A program made the translations under genes and the position numbers. A stretch of 64,000 nucleotides of DNA from Alkalibacillus flavidus. Its GTDB lineage: Bacteria; Bacillota; Bacilli; Bacillales; Alkalibacillaceae. Below the pieces are notes generated by a model. It had not been told where the DNA came from. It searched no databases and worked only from the letters and a program-made list of their open reading frames with translations. Positions 34,136-42,468 of the stretch are shown here, in pieces (within the stretch, counting starts at the first letter, position 1; every line of letters starts with the position of its first letter). The stretch spans positions 1-64,000 of the forward strand of contig NZ_JBEPMX010000005.1 of the NCBI RefSeq assembly GCF_040545925.1, given 5' to 3'.

Positions 34136-35446
34136 TTATAACAAGACGGCACCGATTAGACCGAAAATGAAAATCGGAATGTTAAAGTGCAAGAAGGTTG
34201 GCACACACGTATCCCAAATGTGGTCGTGCTTACCGTCCATATTCAGTCCTGCTGTTGGACCGAGTGTACTATCTGAAGCTGGACTACCTGCGTCACCTAA
34301 CGCACCAGCCGTACCGATCAACACAGCAATCGCAAGTGGTGAAAAGCCGGCTGCTGTTGCGATTGGGACATATAAAACGGCTAAAATTGGAATCGTACCG
34401 AATGACGTCCCAATCCCCATCGTAATGAATAAACCGACGACTAATAAGATAGTCGCAATCATCCACGGATTACCTTCTAACATGCCAGATGACGCGTCTA
34501 CTAACGCTTCAACTGATCCTGTCTCTTCTAACACGCCTGCAAAACCAGACGCTGCAAGCATAATAAAAGCAATCATGCCCATCATGCTAATACCGCGACT
34601 CATGACATCTTCAATTTGACGATACGGCACTGCAACAAGTAAGAACATGAGCACTAAACCGGTTAAGGCACCTAATACCATTTCTTCTGTGATAACCTGT
34701 ACAGTTAATGCCGCTAAAATCGCGACAATCGTCATCGCGTGTTTGAGTTCAAACTTAAACGGCGAATCATCTTCCGTGATGTCACTCGGTTGCCCTTTTG
34801 GCTCAATTTGACTGTAGTCACGTTTCTTCCGGTACGTAAGACCAAGCGCAATCACTAAACCGATTAGCATACCTGCACCTGGTACAATCATCGCTTGCGT
34901 CACACTACCGAACGCAATGTCGACACCATTTTCAACCATATTATCGTGAACAATCCCTTGGAAAATAAGTCCAAATCCAACAGGTAACGTAATATACGGT
35001 GCTTTCAACCCGAACGTTAACGCTGTCGCCACACCACGACGGTCGATTTGCATACGATCAAATAATCCGAGCAATGGTGGAATTAAAATAGGAATAAAGG
35101 CAATATGCACAGGGACGGCGTTTTGTGATAACGATGCGATTAAAGCAATCAACACCATTAACGCAACGCGCTGACCAGACATCACGCTCCGAACCCCTTG
35201 GACGAGTCCTTTCGTAATCCCTGTCAATGAAATGGCAACCGCAAATCCACCTAGTAACACGTAACTTAATGCCGTATTCGCGCTACCACCCATGTTCGAT
35301 GTAAAAATCGACACAATTTCTGTGAATGGTAATCCAGCAATCAGTCCGGCTGACATGGCAGAAATAACAATCGCCAACAACACATTTACTTTTAATAAAC
35401 TTAATGTCGTCATTAAAATAACAGATATAATAACTGCAATAGCCAT
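34136..35446 (-). CDS. Na+/H+ antiporter or amino-acid transporter, YuiF/NhaC superfamily
   Basis: An integral membrane protein of 436 residues with about eleven hydrophobic segments. It has features of the Na+/H+ antiporter family including SQNAVPVHIAFIPILIPP, IMLAASGFAGVLEETG and GTAGALGDAGSPASDSTLGP near the end. YuiF-type proteins are annotated as Na+/H+ antiporters or amino-acid transporters, and the substrate is uncertain. ATG 35446 follows GGGAG at nine bases; the frame from 35470 would include that site. Confidence 0.85.
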   Translation of the reverse strand: MAIAVIISVILMTTLSLLKVNVLLAIVISAMSAGLIAGLPFTEIVSIFTSNMGGSANTALSYVLLGGFAVAISLTGITKGLVQGVRSVMSGQRVALMVLIALIASLSQNAVPVHIAFIPILIPPLLGLFDRMQIDRRGVATALTFGLKAPYITLPVGFGLIFQGIVHDNMVENGVDIAFGSVTQAMIVPGAGMLIGLVIALGLTYRKKRDYSQIEPKGQPSDITEDDSPFKFELKHAMTIVAILAALTVQVITEEMVLGALTGLVLMFLLVAVPYRQIEDVMSRGISMMGMIAFIMLAASGFAGVLEETGSVEALVDASSGMLEGNPWMIATILLVVGLFITMGIGTSFGTIPILAVLYVPIATAAGFSPLAIAVLIGTAGALGDAGSPASDSTLGPTAGLNMDGKHDHIWDTCVPTFLHFNIPIFIFGLIGAVLL

Positions 35447-35513
35447 TGTTTCGTTCTCCCTTTCTTTCATCTCATTATCGCATTAACACTTTACCAGAAT
35501 AAAATACACAATT

Positions 35514-35557
35514 AAAAAAATCAACCCCCTCACCAAAAAAATTTCTGAGGGAGTTGA
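35514..35557 (-). terminator. Terminator of the OsmC-SE1561 operon
   Basis: Minus-strand TCAACTCCCTCA and TGAGGGGGTTGA form the stem with a T-rich loop, followed by seven T. Confidence 0.88.
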
Positions 35558-35561
35558 AGGC

Positions 35562-35714
35562 TTATTGATTTAACTTTTCTTCCATCTCATTTAACAAATT
35601 CAAATAACGATCAACATCAGCCACCGTTAGTTGTTCTGGGTCAGCTGTTTCAATTTGATCGAGTAATTGTTGCAACCGGGCTTTCACCGATTCTAAATGG
35701 TTCTCATCTGTCAT
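35562..35714 (-). CDS. SE1561 family small protein
   Basis: A 50-residue protein beginning MTDENHLESVKARLQQL and ending in LLNEMEEKLNQ. It is helical and acidic with no membrane segment. It matches the small SE1561 family of Bacilli, function unknown. AAGGAG lies seven bases before the ATG. The site and the start overlap the end of the OsmC gene, so both are translated from one mRNA. Confidence 0.85.
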   Translation of the reverse strand: MTDENHLESVKARLQQLLDQIETADPEQLTVADVDRYLNLLNEMEEKLNQ

Positions 35715-35715
35715 G

Positions 35716-36108
35716 TTACGACTCCTTTTCAATCGCTTCAACTGTCTCTGTTACATCGATTGTCGGAACAACAGATTGTACCATCGAGCAGTTTTTCGAC
35801 GCTGTTTCTAAACTTTTTTGTAACTTCGCTTCGTTCAAATCACGACCCGAGACTTTGAAGTGTAGGTGGACTTTTTCGATTTTATTAACCGCGTCTTCAC
35901 TACGTTGAACGTCCGCTTCAATCGTCATCTCATCGTAATCGACTTTCTGTTTGCCTAAAATCCGTTTATACACGAGTGCACTGCAACCAGCTAGTGATGA
36001 AACCATTAATTGAAATGGGCGGAAACCTTCATCTTCATCACCTGAAATCGTAAGTTGATCGTACGCTAAATCGGATGTAATATGTTGGTCTGTCACGTTA
36101 AATTTCAT
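35716..36108 (-). CDS. OsmC family protein
   Basis: A 130-residue OsmC/Ohr-fold protein. GFRPFQLMVSSLAGCSALVYKRIL holds the first conserved Cys near residue 48, and ASKNCSMVQSV holds the second near residue 111. These are the spacing and motifs of thiol peroxidases acting on organic hydroperoxides, though the YhfA-like subgroup is less characterised. ATG 36108 follows AAGGAG at nine bases; the frame from 36132 lacks a site. Operon with the SE1561 gene. Confidence 0.9.
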   Translation of the reverse strand: MKFNVTDQHITSDLAYDQLTISGDEDEGFRPFQLMVSSLAGCSALVYKRILGKQKVDYDEMTIEADVQRSEDAVNKIEKVHLHFKVSGRDLNEAKLQKSLETASKNCSMVQSVVPTIDVTETVEAIEKES

Positions 36109-36203
36109 GTTTTCGCACTCCTTTTCCTTCAATATCTGCTTTTATTTTAACACGACTTTGCGGTACAATAACACCATCTTGACTCAAGTAAGGAGACCCT
36201 AGT

Positions 36204-37370
36204 ATGTCAACACGTCAGCGATTTGCCGTTTTGGTCGCGTTAGTCGGGATTTCCGGCTTTTCACAAGGGATGCTACTGCCTCTTATTTCCGTTTTATTAG
36301 AGAGCGAAGGTGTATCATCGACGATTAATGGCTTGCACGCAACAGCTTTATATATCGGTATTTTAATTATTTCACCATTTCTCGAACCGCCTTTACGACG
36401 GTATGGGTATAAACCGATGATCCTAGTCGGCGGAGCGCTCGTCTTTTCGTCTATTTTCTTGTTCACCATTTGGGAATCAATTTGGTTTTGGTTCGTCTTA
36501 CGTTTGCTCGTTGGGGTTGGCGATAATATTTTACACTTCGGCACACAAACGTGGATTACGACGACGACGCCTGAGTTCAAACGCGGGCGCTCGATTGCGA
36601 TATATGGCTTGTCCTTTGGTTTCGGCTTTACGATTGGACCACTGATGACACCACTCGTTGAGATTAACCCAGCTTTACCATTTATCGCTAGTTCACTATT
36701 ATGTATCATCGTGTGGTCACTTATGTATTGGGTGAAGAATGAATGGCCTGAGACAGACCCTGACGTTCAACTCACAACGACGAAAACAACGAAACGATTC
36801 CAAGGGGCGATGAAATACGCTTGGATTGCGTTACTAGCCCCGTTTACGTACGGTTTTTTAGAAACGACGTTACATAGTAATTTTCCCGTATACGCTCTAA
36901 GGCTTGGACACGACGTCACAACAATTTCGTATATCATCCCGTTTTTCGCAGCTGGGAGCCTCATATCACAAATTCCACTCGGGATGTTAAGCGACCGAAT
37001 TGGCCGACCAATTGTCCTTAAAATCGTCCTAGTTGGTGGCAGTATCTCATTTTTCGCAGCAACGTTTTTCGAACAATCCGTGCTCGGCCTTATCCTATGC
37101 TTTGCAGTCGCAGGCATGCTCGTCGGTTCACTTTATTCGTTAGGCGTCTCTTATATGACCGACTTATTACCGAATGCGTTACTTCCGGCGGGTAATATTT
37201 TGTGCGGTGTGATGTTTAGTTTCGGTAGTATTGCTGGCCCACTACTCGGCGGTAGTTATATCGACCTTTTCCCTGAGCTAAGCTTTTTCTATATTATCGT
37301 TGCCTTCATCGGCTTAATCTTTATTTTAATGCTGACACATAGCTTATTGCGACGTGAAGCGACATCATAA
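36204..37370 (+). CDS. MFS transporter
   Basis: Major facilitator protein of 388 residues with twelve predicted membrane helices. The A-like motif after helix 2 (PPLRRYGYKPMILVGG) and its counterpart GMLSDRIGRPIVLKI in the second half mark the drug:proton antiporter type. It neighbours a YfkH-YfkI-YfkJ group, where B. subtilis has the transporter yfkF, so it is probably that ortholog. Substrate unknown. Confidence 0.88.
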   Translation: MSTRQRFAVLVALVGISGFSQGMLLPLISVLLESEGVSSTINGLHATALYIGILIISPFLEPPLRRYGYKPMILVGGALVFSSIFLFTIWESIWFWFVLRLLVGVGDNILHFGTQTWITTTTPEFKRGRSIAIYGLSFGFGFTIGPLMTPLVEINPALPFIASSLLCIIVWSLMYWVKNEWPETDPDVQLTTTKTTKRFQGAMKYAWIALLAPFTYGFLETTLHSNFPVYALRLGHDVTTISYIIPFFAAGSLISQIPLGMLSDRIGRPIVLKIVLVGGSISFFAATFFEQSVLGLILCFAVAGMLVGSLYSLGVSYMTDLLPNALLPAGNILCGVMFSFGSIAGPLLGGSYIDLFPELSFFYIIVAFIGLIFILMLTHSLLRREATS

Positions 37371-37374
37371 AAAT

Positions 37375-37413
37375 AATGCCCGGTCAGAACCTCTCACGTT
37401 CTAACCGGGCATT
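37375..37413. terminator. Bidirectional terminator (MFS / YihY)
   Basis: AATGCCCGGT and ACCGGGCATT are perfect inverse arms, with further pairing AAC/GTT inside. It lies between convergent genes. Confidence 0.85.
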
Positions 37414-37414
37414 G

Positions 37415-38248
37415 TCACGTTCGAAATAATATTCGTTTTTGATGCTTATGCAATATCGCGTTGATCTCGCCACCGATTAAAATCATCATCCCTGATAAAA
37501 ATAACCAAATCATAAGTACGATAACACCTGCTAAACTACCATACGTCGCTGAATAAGCGCCAAAATTAGTGACGTAAAATGAGAATCCGAGTGATACAAG
37601 CTGCCAGCCCACCGTCGCAACGACTGCTCCAGGGATTGCATGACGCAACCGCACGCGTAAATTCGGCGCCAGCATATAAAGTAACGATAATACAAAAATC
37701 ATCATCAACGCTGACACAGCAAACCGCAATGCTTCCCACGTGGCTAAAAAGGCATCAGACACACCGAAAAATGAAAAGATATACTCCCCGATGACGCGAC
37801 CAAATATCGGTAACGCTAAAGCAACGGCGATCGCCAATACGAGCAAAACCGTCAACAAGACCGACAATCCTCTCGCTACAATAAACGACCGCTCTTCATC
37901 AATTTCATACGCTTGGTTAAACGCACGCATTAATCCGTTCACACCAATTGAAGCTGACCAGACCGTCCCGATTAAACCAATCGATAACAAACTGCCATTT
38001 TGATCTTCCATTAATCGATCAATGTTATTGTAAACGAGCGATAAAGAATCCGGCGGTAAATAAGCATCAACAATCCGGAAGATTTGCTCCTCATTAACTG
38101 GCATAAAACCGATTAACGTTAATAAGAAAATTAAAAACGGTAATAAAGATAATAAGAAAAAGTAAGCCAAACTCGCTGCTAACGTCGGCACTTCATCATC
38201 CATAAAACGTTGAAACAATTCTTTCCAAAACGTTTTTTGAAAGATCAA
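37415..38248 (-). CDS. YihY/virulence factor BrkB family membrane protein (YfkH-like)
   Basis: A 277-residue membrane protein with six hydrophobic segments. Motifs of the family are DDEVPTLAASLAYFFLLSLLPFL at the start, WSASIGVNGLMRAFNQAYE and PNLRVRLRHAIPGAVVATVGWQ. Despite an old name (RNase BN) the family is not a nuclease and its function is unknown. The start is TTG after AGGTGA, following the upstream small gene by 9 bp. Confidence 0.9.
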   Translation of the reverse strand: MIFQKTFWKELFQRFMDDEVPTLAASLAYFFLLSLLPFLIFLLTLIGFMPVNEEQIFRIVDAYLPPDSLSLVYNNIDRLMEDQNGSLLSIGLIGTVWSASIGVNGLMRAFNQAYEIDEERSFIVARGLSVLLTVLLVLAIAVALALPIFGRVIGEYIFSFFGVSDAFLATWEALRFAVSALMMIFVLSLLYMLAPNLRVRLRHAIPGAVVATVGWQLVSLGFSFYVTNFGAYSATYGSLAGVIVLMIWLFLSGMMILIGGEINAILHKHQKRILFRT

Positions 38249-38257
38249 TTACTTCAC

Positions 38258-38527
38258 CTACTGACTGTTTTTGTCATCCGTTTTTTGGTCAAGCTTCTGT
38301 TGCACCTGATCGAGTTGTTGTACGAATTGATCGACATTTGTCATAACGTCATTTAATTTTAGACGCAACTGTCTAACCGATTCAGAAGGATTTTGGTAAA
38401 TATGTTTCACTTGTCCTGCTGCTCGTTTCGACTGACCCAATACGTGTTGACGCTCATCTCGTTGAATTAAACTTAATACAAATCCTGATAATGCTCCAAT
38501 CACAAGTCCTTTTTGCCATAATCGCAT
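38258..38527 (-). CDS. Small YfkI/YtxH-like protein
   Basis: An 89-residue protein with a short hydrophobic N-terminus (LVIGALSGFVLSLI), then an amphipathic, Gln- and Lys-rich coiled coil (about 40-85). It resembles YtxH-type or YfkI proteins and its function is unknown. It lies between the phosphatase and YihY genes with spacings of 14 and 9 bp, one operon. Confidence 0.75.
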   Translation of the reverse strand: MRLWQKGLVIGALSGFVLSLIQRDERQHVLGQSKRAAGQVKHIYQNPSESVRQLRLKLNDVMTNVDQFVQQLDQVQQKLDQKTDDKNSQ

Positions 38528-38541
38528 GTTAATGCCCTCCT

Positions 38542-39018
38542 CTAATTTGATACATCATGTTCTGTCAGTATATCATCTAATAAATGCTTACAAGCTCGTT
38601 TCACCAAATCATACGTATAATCAAACCCACCTTCAAAGTACGGGTCCGGGACATCGGATACGTCCTCTTCCGGTAAATAATCGAGCAATTTCTTAATCAC
38701 TGGTTGGTGGTCCCCGGTTTGCCGACTAATCACGTCTCGCAAATTCTTCTCATCCATGACCATGATATAATCAAAATACTTGTAATCATCCGACTTGATT
38801 TGTCGACCAACCATGCCATTTGAATTAATATGATGCTGCTTTAATTGGGTAATCGTTCCTTCGTGGGGCGACTCACCAATATGGTAATCACTCGTACCAG
38901 CTGAATCAACGACAAATTGATCATCAAGCCCTTTACGACTAACCATATCAGCAAAGACCGCTTCAGCCATCGGCGACCGACAAATATTACCGAGGCAGAC
39001 AAATAACACTTTTATCAC
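38542..39018 (-). CDS. yfkJ: Low-molecular-weight protein tyrosine phosphatase (YfkJ-like)
   Basis: A 158-residue LMW-PTP. The P-loop VLFVCLGNICRSPMAEAVF has the CX5RS catalytic motif at the N-terminus, and the general acid Asp is in DVPDPYFEGG near residue 121. In B. subtilis YfkJ is a phosphatase linked to stress and has the same neighbours. The start is GTG after AGGTGATGAAGC. Confidence 0.93.
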   Translation of the reverse strand: MIKVLFVCLGNICRSPMAEAVFADMVSRKGLDDQFVVDSAGTSDYHIGESPHEGTITQLKQHHINSNGMVGRQIKSDDYKYFDYIMVMDEKNLRDVISRQTGDHQPVIKKLLDYLPEEDVSDVPDPYFEGGFDYTYDLVKRACKHLLDDILTEHDVSN

Positions 39019-39216
39019 GCTTCATCACCTACACTTATGATTCATTTCATATTTTTATACAATTACCGATTTGCCACTAAATTAAACTTATCCTATGGCC
39101 TCTACCTTTCATTTTACCGAAAAAATGACCAAATGAGTAGTTTTATGCGTTAATATATTAAGTGAACCTTATAATCTATGATAAAATAATGACAAACGAT
39201 GCTAAGAGGTGACGAT

Positions 39217-40044
39217 ATGAACCGCGAATTTTTAGAACAACACAATTTAATGATTTTTGATCTCGACGGTACTTTATATGAAGGGCGAGAGCATTTCCGT
39301 CTACATACAAACAACTTAAAAGCTAACCTCGATGAGTCAGAGCAAGAACAATTTGAAAATCTTTATACAGACGTCTTAAACGGCAACCATCCACTGCAAA
39401 TCGGTAAAGTCTATGACGGCAAACGTGACTTAATTTGGACGTGGGATCCGTTTACTGCTCAACTAACAGAAGCACATGATTGGAATGGCGAGAAAATCAA
39501 CGTCACGGATGCACCGAACGCTATACCCGCAAGCGACTTTGATTTCATGAACTGGGTTCCAATTGGCGACGGTTGGTGGACGCCTTATGCGATTGCTAGA
39601 CATTTCGGCATTTCACCTGAGGTCATTCAAGCGTCCTATGTTCAAACAAAAGATCAAATGTCGAACGAAAAAGGATTTTTACAACGCACGCCTGGCTTAA
39701 AAGAGTATTTAGAATCGATCGTGAATGATTATACGCTGATCGTTTGCACAAATAGTGACGAAGTTGATGCGCAACGTTTATTAGACTTTTTAGGTTTGGA
39801 ACAATATTTCACCGAACTCATTCCGAGTGCGCAAAAACCGGTTTATACGAAGACGATCTTCGAAGACGTCTTACATCGCTTCCAAGTCAAGCCAGAAAAT
39901 GCTGTTTCAATCGGCGATAATTTCATGAACGAAATCGCACCTGCTTTGCAACTCGGCATGTCCGCTATGTGGTTAACGGATGCGCAAATAAAACCAGTCG
40001 ATGATGACCGTCTCGTCTTAGTCGACACACTAGCCCAATCTTAA
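39217..40044 (+). CDS. HAD family hydrolase
   Basis: A haloacid dehalogenase-type phosphatase of 275 residues. Motif I is IFDLDGTLYEG, motif II is VCTNSDE, and motif IV is SIGDNFMNEIAPA. A cap region of about 130 residues lies between motifs I and II and contains many Trp residues. The substrate is unknown. ATG 39217 follows AGAGGTGA; the frame from 39199 has no site. Confidence 0.87.
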   Translation: MNREFLEQHNLMIFDLDGTLYEGREHFRLHTNNLKANLDESEQEQFENLYTDVLNGNHPLQIGKVYDGKRDLIWTWDPFTAQLTEAHDWNGEKINVTDAPNAIPASDFDFMNWVPIGDGWWTPYAIARHFGISPEVIQASYVQTKDQMSNEKGFLQRTPGLKEYLESIVNDYTLIVCTNSDEVDAQRLLDFLGLEQYFTELIPSAQKPVYTKTIFEDVLHRFQVKPENAVSIGDNFMNEIAPALQLGMSAMWLTDAQIKPVDDDRLVLVDTLAQS

Positions 40045-40046
40045 TT

Positions 40047-40769
40047 TTAACGCTCATCCATCCAACGTTTTAAAAAGACAGGTAATAGGTTATATTCAAA
40101 TAGATCGTCAGGATAATCTATAACATCGTCGTTCGCCGTAGCGACTTCTTGCGCGATCTCATTTAAATTACCCATATAATCTTGATATAAAAATTCAAAA
40201 CTAACGGTCTCCTCAGGTACCAACTGATTCTCGCAAAGTTTAGGATCCATGTAATTCACATATGTTCGGCACGGAAGCGGTCGCGATTCGTACGCCATAC
40301 ACGTATTCGTTTCCGTGTCTAACAATGGACACGGAAGCCATTCTTTGCGGTAATCATATTTCATTGACTCATCATCAAAATCAAGCGACTCCACTTTTTC
40401 CAACTTATCTTGATAATCATGAAAATACTGTTTCAAATGCTGCTTAATTCGGTCACGTCTTTCTTCATCCATTCGGTTAATCGCCGTGATAAGAATATCT
40501 GCTTCAAGCTTCATAACGATAATCGGGAAGTAACAACAAAACGCACAGCCCATAAAACACGTCGGCGTCATACCCATATGCTCATCCATCTGGTTCATTT
40601 GTTCTGACACTTCACCTAACAATTTGTGATAACCTGCAATTAACTGATCTTCTGGTTCACTCTTATCTAAAGCTTCATCCCGTCTTTCCTCAAATTCACT
40701 TTCATCTAATTCAAATGTTTGTAATGTTTCAAGCCGTTTTTGCACGTCTTCAAGTGTACGATGTGACAT
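40047..40769 (-). CDS. YkgJ-type cysteine-cluster protein
   Basis: A 240-residue soluble protein with the zinc/iron-chelating CxxxCxxCC motif in CFMGCAFCCYFPI near residue 71. Further Cys are in WLPCPLLDTETNTC and RPLPCRTY. This is the UPF0153/YkgJ pattern, probably a metal or Fe-S site. Function is unknown. It is convergent with the HAD gene with 2 bp between stops. Confidence 0.85.
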   Translation of the reverse strand: MSHRTLEDVQKRLETLQTFELDESEFEERRDEALDKSEPEDQLIAGYHKLLGEVSEQMNQMDEHMGMTPTCFMGCAFCCYFPIIVMKLEADILITAINRMDEERRDRIKQHLKQYFHDYQDKLEKVESLDFDDESMKYDYRKEWLPCPLLDTETNTCMAYESRPLPCRTYVNYMDPKLCENQLVPEETVSFEFLYQDYMGNLNEIAQEVATANDDVIDYPDDLFEYNLLPVFLKRWMDER

Positions 40770-40968
40770 AATCTAAAACCTTTCGTATTTTTTTATTTTC
40801 AACTCGGGCGAATCATGTTATAGTTTAATTTGGTGTTTGATTCTTTCATTATAACGAATCAGACGACACAATTTCTAATAAATTCTACGGTTTAGTCTTT
40901 TGTCTGTAAAGATTTGATGGTAGAATAATTTCAGCATACTTTTAACGTGAAAAAAGGAGGGCTTGATC

Positions 40969-41100
40969 ATGTACGTAGGCACAAAAGGTTGGTACGTATC
41001 TGAGCTTAAGAAATTAGGCATTAGCAATTATGAAGGTCGTAAAATAGAGAAATATAACGCATCTACACTTGCGAACGTATTACAAAGCAAACAAAAATAA
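40969..41100 (+). CDS. YflJ-like small protein (DUF2639)
   Basis: A 43-residue protein beginning MYVGTKGWYVSELKKLGI, the signature of the short DUF2639/YflJ family. It is basic and soluble. AGGAGG lies eight bases before the ATG, and a strong terminator follows, so it is a monocistronic expressed gene. Function unknown. Confidence 0.88.
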   Translation: MYVGTKGWYVSELKKLGISNYEGRKIEKYNASTLANVLQSKQK

Positions 41101-41105
41101 CAATG

Positions 41106-41136
41106 TTACAGAGGTTAGAGCCTCTGTAATTTTTTT
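41106..41136 (+). terminator. Terminator of the yflJ-like gene
   Basis: TTACAGAGG and CCTCTGTAA form a 9-bp stem followed by seven T. Confidence 0.92.
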
Positions 41137-41227
41137 GTCAAAATTTCTTAAACGCACAGGCTCATAAATCATGATACACTTACGAAATGTATAGAGAGAA
41201 CATAAATAGAGAGATGGAGGCATCATC

Positions 41228-42235
41228 ATGTTTGCTAACGCAGAAATAGGCATCGATTTAGGGACTGCTAACCTATTAATATATAGTAAAAGTAAAGGCG
41301 TCGTCTTCAACGAACCATCTGTCGTCGCCGTTGATTCGAAATCCGGAAACGTCCTCGCTGTCGGACACGAAGCGAAAGATATGATCGGTAAAACACCGGC
41401 GAATATCACATCCATCCGCCCGCTTCAAGACGGTGTGATTGCTGATTATGAAGTGACAGCTCAAATGTTAAGTGAAATGCTCAAAAAAGTAAGTAAAAAG
41501 CTCGGCATGTCCATGCGCAAACCTAACGTCATTGTTTGTGCCCCAACAGGCTCAACATCTGTCGAGCGTCGAGCGATTGAAAACGCGATTAAAGAATATG
41601 GCGCAAAAAACGTCCATATTATTGAAGAACCACTCGCTGCCGCAATCGGCGCTGGCCTCCCTGTAGACGAGCCATTATCAAGTGTCGTTGTTGATATTGG
41701 TGGAGGTACGAGCGAAGTGGCGATCATTTCATTCGGTGGCGTCGTATCCGCACAATCAATCCGTACAGGTGGCGATGATATCGATTCAGCTATCATTCAA
41801 TATGTCCGCAAACAATACAATGTATTAATCGGTGAACGGACTGCCGAAACCATAAAAATGGAGATCGGCTACGCGCTAGTCGACCATGAGCCGATCATTA
41901 TTGAAGTTCGGGGCCGTGACCTTGTAGCAGGACTACCGAAGACGATCACGCTCGATTCGAAAGAAATTCAATCAGCGATCCGCGAACCACTTGAACACAT
42001 TTTAGAAGCGATTAAAACAACATTAGAGAACTGCCCGCCAGAATTAAGTGGTGACATTGTCGACCAAGGTATTACGGTTACAGGTGGTGGCGCACTACTT
42101 AACGGCATGTCTGAATGGCTAACAGGCGAAGTCGATGTTCCCGTTCATATCGCCGAAAATCCATTAGAATGCGTCGCAATCGGGACAGGTAAGTCGCTAC
42201 AAATGATCGACAAATTACAAAAAGCGAGTAAATAG
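41228..42235 (+). CDS. mreBH: Actin-like cell-shape protein MreBH
   Basis: Bacterial actin of 335 residues that guides the elongation machinery and autolysins along the cell cylinder. Phosphate-1 motif is IGIDLGTANLLIY, phosphate-2 VVVDIGGGTSEVAII, and the adenosine motif TGGGALLNG. Length and sequence are closest to MreBH among the Bacillus paralogs MreB, Mbl and MreBH. The absence of mreC and mreD next to it agrees with this. Its 3' UTR contains array F before the terminator. Confidence 0.92.
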   Translation: MFANAEIGIDLGTANLLIYSKSKGVVFNEPSVVAVDSKSGNVLAVGHEAKDMIGKTPANITSIRPLQDGVIADYEVTAQMLSEMLKKVSKKLGMSMRKPNVIVCAPTGSTSVERRAIENAIKEYGAKNVHIIEEPLAAAIGAGLPVDEPLSSVVVDIGGGTSEVAIISFGGVVSAQSIRTGGDDIDSAIIQYVRKQYNVLIGERTAETIKMEIGYALVDHEPIIIEVRGRDLVAGLPKTITLDSKEIQSAIREPLEHILEAIKTTLENCPPELSGDIVDQGITVTGGGALLNGMSEWLTGEVDVPVHIAENPLECVAIGTGKSLQMIDKLQKASK

Positions 42236-42253
42236 TGGCATTTACCGTCGTTT

Positions 42254-42346
42254 TTGCACCAAACTACAGTCTGCTTAAATCAACTAATTAACGTTTTGAA
42301 CCAAACTAAGTATCGCTTGACTCACATGACATTTTTCTTAAATCAA
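42254..42346. repeat. 21-bp periodic array F (5 units, TTGAWTCAA core)
   Basis: Cores start at 42254, 42275, 42296, 42317 and 42338, each 21 bp apart. They are TTGCACCAA, TTAAATCAA (twice), TTGAACCAA and TTGACTCAC. Several continue with CT or ACT. The core is the same class as array A, 30 kb away. The last core begins 14 bp before a terminator stem, the same distance as in array A. Confidence 0.9.
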
Positions 42347-42351
42347 ACTAA

Positions 42352-42392
42352 CATGCCCGCAATCTTCCTTTGAGGATTGCGGGCATGTTTTA
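42352..42392 (+). terminator. Terminator of mreBH
   Basis: CATGCCCGCAATC and GATTGCGGGCATG form a perfect 13-bp stem followed by TTTTATC. Confidence 0.92.
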
Positions 42393-42468
42393 TCATCAAT
42401 CTCAAATCACCTGTTTAAAATGCTTTTATGATAAAATAATAAGTAATATAAGAGACAGGGGGTAGGCG

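Noticed and set aside
34167..34619. 150-codon open frame opposite the antiporter gene
   Set aside because: It is antisense to a conserved membrane protein gene, without a ribosome binding site or recognisable product.
36215..36709. 164-codon frame opposite the MFS gene
   Set aside because: It is a shadow of the MFS coding sequence with low-complexity Lys/Thr/Pro content.
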